From Trichostrongylus colubriformis (taxonomy: Eukaryota; Nematoda; Chromadorea; Rhabditida; Trichostrongylidae), in contig OZ022258.1 of the NCBI GenBank assembly GCA_963978905.1, forward strand, positions 52,002,591-52,066,590: a stretch of DNA of 64,000 nucleotides. The letters are read 5' to 3'. The first letter of the stretch is position 1, and every line of letters starts with the position of its first letter. The position numbers were made by a program, and so were the translations under genes. A model generated the notes under the pieces. It saw only the letters and a program-made list of their open reading frames with translations, had not been told where the DNA came from and made no database searches. Shown here piece after piece: positions 37,297 to 47,481 of this stretch.

Positions 37297-38039
37297 AGCT
37301 TGTGCCCATTACTCAGCATGCTTGTTACGACTTTCGCATCACGCAATGCGTCGCAAATTAGCGGCTAACAAACATCAAAAATGTAAAAACAAATGGAGTC
37401 TTCTAGCAAGGCTGGCTACCTACCACAGAACTGAGTTGACAGTTGCCTTTCTTGACCTCATGTGCCTGGTCATCCAAGTAAGGATCAGAAAGCTTTGAAC
37501 AGTCCATAAATTAACCCCGAAGGCCGCTTGGAAAGGAGTACAACGAGTCAGAAAATTATTGTTTCAAAATATCTGCGCGGTGAGCTTGTTGAGATTGGAG
37601 GGATTCGGACTACTTGTAGGGAACTGTCTACTCTGTTTTCCTACGTTTGGGAACCTCTGCACAGTGGATGTGAGCATTTTGAATAGGATGTGCAACTAAT
37701 GTTATTTAAAATTTTTTTCTGCTACAGTAAAAGTGAAGTCATTTGGCGAAGTATAATGAAAACATGGCGTTTTTGCCTCCACCAATACTTTTCAGTCAAC
37801 GATAATTCGCGAAGCAGCTCCTGTAAGCAATCAAGAAAGAGTTATGCCAAACTAATAGGGTCTTTGGAACATTTTATGTTGGAATTATATTCCTAGATAG
37901 CGCACATTATCTATATATAGCTATGCGAAGTCGCAACGATAATTGACGAAGGAGCGCCTTCATGCAATAAAAAGTGGAATTGTGGAATTGTTGGGCGCAT
38001 TTTCATTTTGGAACCATAGATGCATTTGATAGCGCACAT

Positions 38040-38225
38040 ACTGTAGCTATCAAAAATATACGCGGTTTTGGACCCGAACCATAACTTTGACCGTAGTTTA
38101 CATTCCTCCTTCACTTTTTTTATGTTTTTCAAGGCAGCTGGTACTCAATGAAGCAAAGTATCTCAACTGGGTAGGGTATAGGGTAAAAATTGAAAAATTT
38201 ATTCAGTTGAAGAGAGCATATACAC
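38040..38225. mobile_element. Half of a CAGTAGCGGTC-type MITE
   Basis: Diverged match to the left half of the MITE at 3797-4302 (AAAAATATACGCGGTTTTGG... and GGTACTCAATGAAGCAAAGT). The right half is missing. The duplicate is at 53,940-54,125, and the match to the segmental duplication ends here. Confidence 0.6.
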
Positions 38226-38431
38226 GAATTGATTATTTTACAAATTAATTACTGGCTCTCCGCTAAAATAAGAAAGAAAATTATAAGGACGCTGGTCGTC
38301 CTCACTCAAATGCTACAAATTATGGACCGTCAAAGCTACAACGGGAAGCGCCAACTTAACGCCGGCCATTGATGGAGTTTCACCTCGTGTTCACATTCGA
38401 ATTTAATTTATTTATTTGCCAAATCAATATT

Positions 38432-38985
38432 TTACAATATGTGGCACCTCATTAGATCAATCCGTTCCTTCTTCGTCATAGACCTTGCTGCATCCTGCCA
38501 ATTACACGTATTCCGTGCTCCCTTGAACTCATCTCGCCATCTAGATTTTGGCCGTCCAACCCTTCTTCGTGAATACGGGTGCCATTCTGTTAGTTGTTTT
38601 GACCACTTGTAATCACTTAATCGAGCCATTTCCCAAGCGTAACTCCAGTTTCTTTCCATCGCTTTCTCCACCACATCTTGATTTTCGTGACTGCACGTAA
38701 CCATGTATTTGTCTTGCGGTCCAGAAGACGTACTCCTACCATGCGGCGCTCCATCATTCTTTGTGCACTTCTAAGCTTGTCTTTCATTGCTTTGGTTAGT
38801 ACCCATGTTTCGGACCCATATAGCATAGCAGGCAATACGCATATGTTGAACAGTCGTCGTTTCCATTTCATTTCCACGTTCTTTGAAGTAAGGAATCCTT
38901 TAAAAACTTTGTCCTTTGCGATAGTACCTCGATGGTTTCAAATGTGAAGGTTAAACCTCCTACTGTCACTAGCGACCGTGTCTTT
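38432..38985 (-). pseudogene. RTE-like LINE 3' fragment (endonuclease/reverse transcriptase), frameshifted
   Basis: Two overlapping minus-strand frames match the C-terminal part of RTE-type LINE polyproteins. The upstream one has FNICVLPAMLYGSETWVLTK (complement of about 38,800-38,860); the downstream one has RRRVGRPKSRWRDEF and ends before 38,432. In intact elements these are continuous, so at least one frameshift separates them. The catalytic reverse-transcriptase core is absent. This is a 5'-truncated dead copy, the usual fate of LINE insertions. Confidence 0.75.
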
Positions 38986-39354
38986 CTTGAATTTCAGATT
39001 GGTATCCTCAATGATTATTCATCATCCACTTTTATTTGCAATTCAAGGATGCAAACTATGATACCATTATTTCTAATTTATGTGGAAGTGATTGTTTTGG
39101 CGTTCAATATAGTCGATTCAGCTAATGATAAATAAGAATTATTTCTAGCTGTCCCACATCACATCAATCCATTTGTACTTTGGTCAAAGTCACATCACCC
39201 AGGTCATATCTTCCTTATTATCTCCAACCTCTTTTGATCAGGAAAACTGTTGCATGGAAGAAAGCCACGGCCGCGGGCAGGGCTGATGACTGGAATATGT
39301 ATCATTTGCTATGACATCGACTCAGTAAGACCATTGGAAGTCGATAATAACATA

Positions 39355-39506
39355 GAAAAGAGAGCCATCCAGAGCAAAGACAGAAATTCGTTCTACAGAC
39401 TTCTTAATAGAAGAGTGGACGATAAATAACCCATTTCAAGGTTCATGTCTTCCAATGGAGAAATTCATGTCACCGATGATGCTAAAGTAAGAATATTAGC
39501 TGATGT
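39355..39506 (+). pseudogene. Short LINE ORF2 remnant
   Basis: Plus-strand coding-like text reads SKDRNSFYRLLNRRV, a stop, then FMSSNGEIHVTDDAKVRILA. This matches the linker between endonuclease and reverse transcriptase in CR1-like LINE proteins (the same region of the LINE at 43797 has a comparable pattern). It ends where the fold-back element begins. Confidence 0.4.
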
Positions 39507-41151
39507 TTTCATCAGTCTTCTGACGGTAGGTTTTAATTAAATTTCAATTTTTTTCAGCTGAGAAGGCTGATCATCAAACCCTACCTATTGTTGGCTATAT
39601 AACTAGACTATAGATTGGGGAATAAGTCCCCGCCGTTTATTTGACCTCGTTTTTCACATAGTTTCCTCCACCTTTCCGCGAAGCTTATATATGCTTTTGA
39701 TAGAGCTTTTTGCTCTATAAATCTCTACTGTTTGTTTTTCGATTCCGTCGACTATCTAATATTTATGAAGTTTGGAAATGAAGTAAGCTGAAGGCAAAAA
39801 GTTGACACTTGCGCACCTCATCTTTTTCACCTGCCATCAGATCAAAAAAATGTGTGTGTATATGTTTTCGATAAAGCATTTTCAGCTCTACGAGAGGTTC
39901 TACTTTTTATTCAAATCGCTCAACTTTTTGCTGTTTTTAAGACTCGCATGCAGTGCTAAGCAAAAGCATGCGCTTTGATTCTCTTCTCTTCCTCGCATAC
40001 CATCGAACTTGGATGTGCATATATGCATTCGATAGAACTTTCTTCGCTCCACAAGATGATACCACTCTTCCTTTGTATCCACTCATATTTTAGCATGTAG
40101 GAATAAAATTCTACCTGTTTTTTAATTTAAAATTGCATAACGAAAATAAATTTATTCAACAGAGTGTATCGTTCGATAGAGCTCTTATCGCTCTACAAGA
40201 CAGTAATAAGTCCCGTCCGACACCGAAGCTTTTGCTCATAACTAAGCATCCTTGTAGTAACAGTAATAAGAGTTTTTATTCAAATTAATTTTTGCTATTT
40301 TTAGATCATTTGGAAGGAGTGCCAAGTACGAAATCTAGCTTTTTTTGTCTCGATCAGGCTAGATATCGTCGACTTGGCACTCCTTTTAAACGATCTAAAA
40401 ATAGCAAAAATCAATTTGAACAAACCCTCTTACCACTGTAGAGCGGAAAGAGCTCTATCGAAGGATGCAAAACACTCTGCTGAATAAATTTATTTTCATT
40501 ATGCAATTCTAAATTGAAAAACAGGTAGGATTTTATTCCTACATGCTAAAATATGAGTGGATACAAAAGAAAAGTGGTATCATCTTGTGGAGCGGAGAAA
40601 GTTCTATTGAATGCATATATGCACATCCTCTTCAGTCTCGATGGTATGCGAGGAAGAGAAGATAAGGAAAGTGCAAACTTTTGCGAGCACTGCATTTGTG
40701 AGTCTTGCAAACAGCAAAAAAGTTGAGCGATTTGTATAAAAAGTAGCACCATTCTGTAGAGCTGGAAAAGCTCCATCAAAACATGTACACAAACATTTTT
40801 CGATCTGATAGCAGGCGAAAAAGATGAGGTGCGCAAGTACTAATTTTTTTGCCTTCGGCTTACATCATTTCCAAACTTCATAAATATTAGGTAGTCGATG
40901 GAATCGAAAATCAGATAGTAGCAATTTGTAGAGCGAAAAAAAACCTCTATCGAAAGCATATACAAGCTTGGCAGAAAGATGAAGGAAACCATGTGAAAAA
41001 CCAGGTCAAGAAACGGGGCGGGGACTTATTCCTCAACCCAATATATAGTCCAGTTATAAAGCCAACAACAGTTAGGGTTTGATGATTTGATTTCTCAGCT
41101 GAAAAGGAAATTGAAATTTGATCAAAACTTACCATCAGAAGACTGATGAAA
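39507..41151. mobile_element. Fold-back (long inverted repeat) element
   Basis: Arms of about 0.8 kb (39507-40339 and 40358-41151) are inverted copies of each other around a spacer of about 18 bp near 40,340-40,357. The outer ends are TTTCATCAGTCTTCTGA and its complement. Inside, GGGGAATAAGTCCCCGCC (left) and its complement (right) recur. Each arm carries four copies of a small AGAGC...GCTCT-type motif near 39,695, 39,870, 40,025 and 40,175, mirrored near 40,440, 40,590, 40,755 and 40,930. No protein-coding frame is credible. Confidence 0.85.
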
Positions 41152-42662
41152 CCCAATAGGATCTCATTTCGAGACAATCTGTAAATGTCGTGATGGGTCG
41201 TACAAGGAGGATGTTCCGTTTCTTGATCGTCGCTACCATTCGGTGAAGCTCGTGATGGGAGAGTTTTTTAGGTTTCTATGTACTAATTTATCAAATCTTG
41301 CCACTGAATCACTCAACATGTGATCTATTGCTTTACGCGGCCTTGACAAAAAATTTGTAATTGTAAAGAAGAAGTAAGTAGCAGCGGAAAATGATAAACA
41401 GCAGTTTCACATGTGGCACTGTGCAAAGCGAGCTCACCTTGCTTCACATTTCCATCAAATGTCTCCCATTGTTTCCACTTCCGCGAATTTTTAGTATATT
41501 TGTTTTCTTCGCCTTAACTTCTTATTTCATTTTTCTGATTATTAAATTTTTTTACCACTGAATTGAGAGACATAATGTGCTCTGCAGCATTCAATGCTAC
41601 CGGTGTATGTTGTATATGGCGTGACCACCTCCCTTCAATTTTTGAATATAAAAATTAGGAGTTATTATTAATGACAAAGTAAACGTAATCATGCAGAGTG
41701 GCCGTCTCTCTCATATCTTCTCTTTAAGGGCGAATAATCTAATTTTTAGTAGAGGCACACTGAAGGTCGAACCCCTCTTATTGTCCGTCTCGCTCGAATC
41801 CATATCTGTCCTGTGACCACAAGTACACACTATGAAATATCCATCTTCATGGAAACAGACGACTCTAATATGGAACAATGGAACGACGTTAGAATCGAGC
41901 AATACATTATGAAGCGACACGAAGGAAGGGAAGAACACGATGACGGTCCAGACGACCGGTCACTACGGTCGTTCGTAACGGTGTCCACGATCGAGCTCCT
42001 TGCCCTCGCTGCGTCCCCTCCTACTGTCGAGTGGATGGAATGCCTCAGCATTCGGAAGCACACCTAGTAGTAGCATTGTAGGCAAGACACTTAAATAGGG
42101 ATAAGTTAACTGATGCCTCATTCAGATAAGGCTAGCATAGGACTGCAAGGGTCAGATCCCGAATGAAATACCCATACTCCCACATTCGTTAAGTCCGTCG
42201 TCGCACTCATTGAAAGGATAAGAGGTCAGACGGTACCGTTAAAGAAATGCAGGTCAGTGACAAGGCTTTCAGACCTACACCAACAAGTAACTTCGGCCCA
42301 TACATACTGATGCTTCCTGTAGACATGGTGAGGACCCTAACATGCAACGTACCGTCCCTCACTCTCGATAAGGCAGTCATAGCAGGTTAGTTGGGCCTGC
42401 GATGGGGTTTGGCCTTTGCATAAAAGCTTTCGGTTCTCATAGAGGCAGGTGACCATGATCTCATTAGAGGCAAGCCCTTGGTCATAAGGAACCGCACGAT
42501 AACATGCGCTGCTGTGGCTTCCACCATAAAGCTATGCGAGCGATTCAATGATTGTACAGAGTGGGATGGCACATGGAAGAACAACAGGGATTTTACTGCT
42601 GGAAATATCGACTCGGCCTAGTAGGACTTTGCGCAGGTGTACTTGAGCACCGCGTTAAGTGC
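41152..42662. other. Region with a repeat shared with 56,400-56,650
   Basis: About 41,740-41,990 is related to 56,420-56,650 (shared GACGGTCCAGACGAC). About 41,575-41,625 matches 28,537-28,590 inside CHK gene C (GCTCTGCAGCATTCAATGCT). An 84-codon frame at 41,813 is broken in the other copy, which argues against a gene. No other feature seen. Confidence 0.45.
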
Positions 42663-42841
42663 AAGTACATAAATTTGTTTCGAGTTAAGCTGCATCATCT
42701 CTACAAAAGGACGACATATTTACGGTGCGCACTTGGCTGAATAGAGCGCGCTGGAACTAGTGACAATATCTAGGACAGAACGCAAGCTGATTGACTGCCA
42801 GAGGAAGTCCTAGAGCCCTATGTACAGGTGATTGCTTTCGT
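42663..42841 (+). repeat. Left 179-bp direct repeat flanking the LINE
   Basis: It matches 47303-47481 over 179 bp with no gaps and about 8 mismatches by eye. The two repeats exactly bracket the LINE, so they look like an exceptionally long target-site duplication. Confidence 0.85.
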
Positions 42842-43104
42842 CATATTCGCCCTATATTCGTGGTGAGCGGTCGTGTCTACCCCTCTCTGTTGCTGATTGC
42901 ACATATATCTGTATTTATCGAATTTTCTGGTTATTTAACTGCAATAACAACTTGGTATTCATATAGTGGATAGTAATCATACCAGAGGTGAACAGTTGGT
43001 GAGCTTGAGAGCGTAAGTGTTTCGACTTTCTCAGTTGCGGTTGACTTCGTCCTGATTATTGATTTGTCTCTTCTATTCATAGATTTGTGATCAAAATAGG
43101 CACC

Positions 43105-43773
43105 ATGTCCCAAAATAGATCACGTACTCGTCAGGGCGGTAATAACAAAGAAGTAGCAAGCAATCCTGATGTGGACGAGTGCCCCAATGACTCGCAAATT
43201 GCGAGCATGTCTTTAAGTGATATAGTCGGTGCCATGATAGAACGTAATGAGAAGTTAAAAGATCCTGTCATGGCTAAGTACATCAACGCTCTCGTCTCGA
43301 AATTACCACAAACGATTGGTGAAGCTGTGGAAGCAGATAAGCGTGGGCGCAGCTTGGTTATCTCTGGGATTCCAGAGTCTGCTCCAGAGAAGCCTCCTTC
43401 CAGCAAACAACAGGAATTGGAGACTAGCGTGACGGAGGTTCTGGATATTCTAGGCGTTGAGTGCAGGCCAGTGGAGGTTTATCGCATGGGTAGGCCTGGT
43501 GGTACGCACCCACGCCTGGTTAAACTAGTGCTACCATCCAAAAACCACTGGATTACTGCACTTGCAAATAGCCGTCGCTTGCGTAGCTCTCGTTTCCCTA
43601 ATGTGTATGTGCGCAAAAGCTTAACTCCTGAAGAGCGCACACGAGAGTTCCAACTTCGGCAAGAGTGTAGAACGCGCAATAAGCAGCTCAACAGCCATGT
43701 CTGGGTGGTCTACCGGGGCGAGTTGAGGCGCTCCGACGAGATTGCAAAATCGAAGGGGCAGGAAAACTTTTAG
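43105..43773 (+). CDS. LINE ORF1 protein
   Basis: 222 residues from ATG 43105, chosen because its context (caccATG) is stronger than the in-frame ATG six codons upstream at 43087. The N-terminal part is acidic and predicted helical. The middle has RSLVISGIPE followed by VLDILGVECRPVEVYRMGR, and the C-terminus is basic with RKSLTPEERTREFQLRQEC. This pattern is found in nematode CR1-like ORF1 proteins, which bind element RNA and accompany it to the target. No zinc knuckle is seen. It ends 23 bases before ORF2 in the same transcription unit; how ORF2 is translated is unknown. Confidence 0.8.
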   Translation: MSQNRSRTRQGGNNKEVASNPDVDECPNDSQIASMSLSDIVGAMIERNEKLKDPVMAKYINALVSKLPQTIGEAVEADKRGRSLVISGIPESAPEKPPSSKQQELETSVTEVLDILGVECRPVEVYRMGRPGGTHPRLVKLVLPSKNHWITALANSRRLRSSRFPNVYVRKSLTPEERTREFQLRQECRTRNKQLNSHVWVVYRGELRRSDEIAKSKGQENF

Positions 43774-43796
43774 CTCGTCACGGAACACCCCCAGGG

Positions 43797-46604
43797 ATGA
43801 ATTGTTTTCTCTTTAATTCACAAAGTCTGAACAATAAGCTTCATCATTTGCAACATTTTCTCGACTCTCACAATCCCGATATGGTTTTTATAACCGAAAC
43901 GTGGCTATCACCTAAGATATCAGACAGTGAACTTTCCTCCAATCGCACCTACAATGTCTTTCGGTATGACCGCAAGTGGAAAAAAGGTGGCGGGGTATGT
44001 TGTCTAGCTAAAAATGTAATAAATTTGACTACTGTTGCTACACCTTGCCAGAAGTCGGAACTCCTCTGCCTCGAAGGGTGCGACACTTCCACTGCTTTCT
44101 CCTTCAGAATTGTCTTAACATATCGACCACCAAATTCAGATTCTAAGGACGACGAATGCCTCATTGAGTCTTTAATAGATCTTTCCATCTCAATCAAACA
44201 TTTAATTGTTCTTGGCGATTTTAACCTTGACATAGACTGGACAGCAGAAAATGCCAAAAGTTCGACTTCATCTAAATTTCTTGAGTTTTTTGAAAGTTGT
44301 GATTTAGTGCAGTACGTCACGCAACCTACACGTGGGAACGCCATTTTGGATTTGGTTATGTCAAATAGTCCAATTATAGAAGAATTGCATGTTTGCTCCC
44401 CTTTTGGGGGATCTGATCATGGTGTAGTGGCCTTTAAAATTATGATATCGATCCCAGAACCGAAACACTTTCCTCTACCAAATTTTATGAAGGCCGATTA
44501 TGTTTCCCTGTGTGAATACTTTTCTGCAATTGATTGGTGGAACGTTTTCGAGGGATATTCAGATGTTGATGACATGTACAAAAGATTCTGTCGGATTCTC
44601 TACGCTGGCTTTGCCAAATATGTACCTTTTGAGATTATGGGCGTACCAAAATTGAGATATCCAAAACATATCAGCAACCTAGTGGCCCAGAAAACTCGGC
44701 TTTACAGTGTGCTTCAGACCTCCCCACTGTCGTTTTTCCAGTATAGACGAGTTTGCAAGGAGTTAGACTTCCACTTGAAAAAGTTTCTGGCTTATAATGA
44801 AAGAAAGACGGTTACAAAATCACGCAAACAAATGTTCTGTTCTCTCGTAAGAAATAAACTTAAGCCACAAATGAACATCCCTGTGCTTTATGATGATACT
44901 GGTGGCCAATTGCAAAGTGACAACCAAAAAGCGGAAGCACTTGCCAACTATTTTGCATCAGTCTATAACCCTTCTGAGACTACGTGCGAGGAAGCCTTTG
45001 TAAATGGGGGAGGCTACCACTGCGAAGTCACAGTATCACTAGAGGAAGTATATGGAGTTCTGAGGTCGCTCAAAAGTTCTTGTTCATCTCCATTTGATGG
45101 CATTCCTCAAATCGTGCTCAAAAAGTGTGCGTATTCTTTACTCAAACCTATTTGGATGATTTTGAACGCTTCTTTGATATTTCGCGAGGTCCCGTCAATC
45201 TGGAAAGAATCTCTCGTCACAGCAATTCCTAAAGTATCAAAACCGCATATGATATCGTCTTTCCGTCCTATAAGTATCACTACTCCGATAGTTAAGATCC
45301 TAGAAAAGGTATTACGTGATAAACTTCTGACACAGTTCATCAGGAATAAAGTCATTCCCCCAGAACAACATGGATTTGTAGCGGGTGCTTCCACGTGTAC
45401 GGTAATGGCGGATTGTGTATTTGACTGGAATTTGGCTGTAAACAAGGGTGAAGGCATCGATGTCATTTATTTTGATTTATCGAAAGCTTTCGATAAAGTC
45501 TGTCACGGCAAGCTTCTCTTCAAACTAGAGCGACTGGGTATCAGTGGGACCTTACTAGAATGGATTCGCTCCTACTTGAGTAACAGACACATGTATGTAA
45601 GAGTCGGTAACTCGTTTTCAAAGCGCCACTCATGCACCAGTGGTGTCCCTCAAGGTGGTGTACTATCACCTCTTCTGTTTTTAGCATACACCTATGACTT
45701 ACCAGAATGTTTGAAAACACATCCTTCTGTTAGAGTACACATGTATGCTGATGATATAAAGGTATATGGTGTATACACTGAAGATACTCACGAGCGTATC
45801 CATGAGGCTCTAACCCGCTCCATCAGTAACATGATGGCGTGGGCTGCAGCCTGGGAGATACCTGTTAACCTTAGTAAGACATCGGTGCTTCACATGGGAA
45901 ACGCCAAAGCAGTCTCATACACATACGAAAATGTAATACTGCACACTTCACAGAGTGTTCAAGACCTCGGATTCCATATGGACAGGGAGCTGGATTTCGA
46001 CCAACACATAAGTGCCACTGTACAGAAAGCATTTAGTACTCTATTTGCCATCCTCAGAAACATTCGCTGCAACGATGTGTCTTTACTAGTGAAACTTTAC
46101 AAGACCTATGTGATACCAATTCTTGAATATGGATCACAAATTTGGAGTCCCCACACAAAGAAACTTCAAGCAAAAGTTGAGAAGGTACAACAAACCTTTA
46201 CTAGAATATTAATGTATCGGTGTTACCCTAATCCAGCTTATCCTGTCCATATGCCCAGTTATAGGGAGCGTCTAAAATGCCTTGGACTTAAATCTCTACT
46301 ATACCATAGGATTTTTAATGATGTCGTATTCTGTTTTAAGCTAGTGAAGGGTGAATTGAACCTCAAGCCCAGTAAGTACTGGCGGTTTAGACCTTGCAGA
46401 GGTCGCGTGCAAAAACTATCGCTGCAATGTCCTACACTGGCAAAAAAACAGCGATCTAAGGTCTTCAGTTCCCTTCTCTTCCGTGGGGCGAGGTGGCTTC
46501 AGTCGTTACCAGCCGATATTGTGGAAGCACAGAGTGTCAGTATCTTTAAAAACAGATTAAGGAAAGTGGATTTATTGGATGTTCTTGGCATTGAAGACTT
46601 CTAA
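43797..46604 (+). CDS. LINE ORF2: endonuclease and reverse transcriptase
   Basis: 935 residues, uninterrupted. The N-terminal apurinic-like endonuclease domain has N7, E34 in ITETWL, GDFNLD (D141, N143) and GGSDH (S206-D207-H208). The reverse transcriptase has FDLSKAFDKV (D560), a GVPQGGVLSP block near 616 and MYADDIKVYG (YADD 650-653), so all catalytic aspartates are present. The C-terminal domain has LEYGSQIWSPHTKK near residue 780 and no RNase H. It nicks target DNA and copies the element RNA at the nick. Length and domain order match CR1-like LINEs. The start is the first ATG after ORF1. Nothing suggests inactivation. Confidence 0.95.
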   Translation: MNCFLFNSQSLNNKLHHLQHFLDSHNPDMVFITETWLSPKISDSELSSNRTYNVFRYDRKWKKGGGVCCLAKNVINLTTVATPCQKSELLCLEGCDTSTAFSFRIVLTYRPPNSDSKDDECLIESLIDLSISIKHLIVLGDFNLDIDWTAENAKSSTSSKFLEFFESCDLVQYVTQPTRGNAILDLVMSNSPIIEELHVCSPFGGSDHGVVAFKIMISIPEPKHFPLPNFMKADYVSLCEYFSAIDWWNVFEGYSDVDDMYKRFCRILYAGFAKYVPFEIMGVPKLRYPKHISNLVAQKTRLYSVLQTSPLSFFQYRRVCKELDFHLKKFLAYNERKTVTKSRKQMFCSLVRNKLKPQMNIPVLYDDTGGQLQSDNQKAEALANYFASVYNPSETTCEEAFVNGGGYHCEVTVSLEEVYGVLRSLKSSCSSPFDGIPQIVLKKCAYSLLKPIWMILNASLIFREVPSIWKESLVTAIPKVSKPHMISSFRPISITTPIVKILEKVLRDKLLTQFIRNKVIPPEQHGFVAGASTCTVMADCVFDWNLAVNKGEGIDVIYFDLSKAFDKVCHGKLLFKLERLGISGTLLEWIRSYLSNRHMYVRVGNSFSKRHSCTSGVPQGGVLSPLLFLAYTYDLPECLKTHPSVRVHMYADDIKVYGVYTEDTHERIHEALTRSISNMMAWAAAWEIPVNLSKTSVLHMGNAKAVSYTYENVILHTSQSVQDLGFHMDRELDFDQHISATVQKAFSTLFAILRNIRCNDVSLLVKLYKTYVIPILEYGSQIWSPHTKKLQAKVEKVQQTFTRILMYRCYPNPAYPVHMPSYRERLKCLGLKSLLYHRIFNDVVFCFKLVKGELNLKPSKYWRFRPCRGRVQKLSLQCPTLAKKQRSKVFSSLLFRGARWLQSLPADIVEAQSVSIFKNRLRKVDLLDVLGIEDF

Positions 46605-47302
46605 AAGTATCTTAAAATGTATATTTTACTTACAGTGGAGGCGAGCTGCTATGCACTTTTACAGCTACTCGTATTTTCGCTAATCGGTGGAGGATACGTC
46701 GCGATATGTTTTGATAATTTCTTTTCTTCCAATGTTTTTTTCTTACATCTTTCTGTTATTGTTTGATTTCTAACTAATGATATTCCCTTTTCGTGTTTGA
46801 TCCCCTTGTTTATGCGCTTTGTGGTAGGAGTGTTGGTCTAAAGTAACCAGTGAGGTATTAGGGATTAAGACTACTTTCATAACGATTAACCGGAACATAT
46901 GACCACTTCATCAAGCAGAAAGAGAAATCTTATCTGGCGGGTCTGAAGCTGAATTGTCAGGGATAGGGAATACCTGGCAACCGAAAATTCAGTTTCCGAT
47001 TCTCTACTACTTTGTTCTATCTTTGAGTGGCGTTTTCCCTAGCGCCATCCGCCTGATTTGCTTGCTCGACAGCTCTATGGACCTTAAAGCACTTTGAACG
47101 AGCTAGCTACTATATAATTACTTGAGTGGTCCTGTCTTCTCCTGATTATCTCGGAAAATGGACTACACTTCTATGTATACTCTCCCTGGTTGTTACTATA
47201 GACCGCACTGTGCTCATAAGTCTGTTTTACGTTTTGTGATTTCCGAGCCAATTGTAAAAGCGCACCTACGCGTGCAATAAATAAATAAATAAATAAATAA
47301 AT

Positions 47303-47481
47303 AAGTACATAAATTTGTTCCGAGTTAAGCTTCATCATCTCTACAAAAGGACGACATATTTACGGGGCGCACTTGGCTGAATGGAGCGAGCTGGAACTAG
47401 TGGCAATATCTAGGATAGAACGTAAGCTGATTGACTGCCAGAGGAAGTCCTAGAGCCCTATGTACAGGTGATTGCTTTCGT
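47303..47481 (+). repeat. Right 179-bp direct repeat flanking the LINE
   Basis: Partner of 42663-42841, joined directly to the AATA tail of the LINE. About 4-5% divergence from the left copy, counted by eye. Confidence 0.85.

Larger units (their letters stand above)
32820..38225. repeat. Segmental duplication, copy 1
   Basis: Colinear with 47,930-54,125 (copy 2) and, less closely, with 57,220-62,320 (copy 3). Identity to copy 2 is very high over 34,540-37,300 (about 95% or more by eye) and clearly lower over 33,000-34,400. It includes the ShKT gene at 33066-35090, its upstream DNA, a tRNA-like fragment and half of a MITE at the right edge. Confidence 0.85.
42842..47302 (+). mobile_element. 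CR1-like non-LTR retrotransposon (LINE), apparently full length
   Basis: A 4,461-bp unit starts immediately after the left 179-bp repeat and ends in an AATA microsatellite tail (about 47,277-47,302). It contains a 5' leader of about 260 bp, ORF1, ORF2 and a 3' UTR of about 670 bp. A microsatellite-like tail and two ORFs of this type are typical of the CR1/Jockey branch of LINEs. Both ORFs are open, so it may have been active recently. Confidence 0.9.

Noticed and set aside
41813..42067. 84-codon frame rich in acidic and arginine residues
   Set aside because: The related sequence at 56,500-56,650 has stops in this frame, so the frame is not conserved.
43131..43406. Minus-strand open frames within LINE ORF1 and ORF2 (also 43949-44344 and 45107-45466)
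   Set aside because: They are antisense shadows of a well-supported coding sequence with catalytic motifs on the plus strand.
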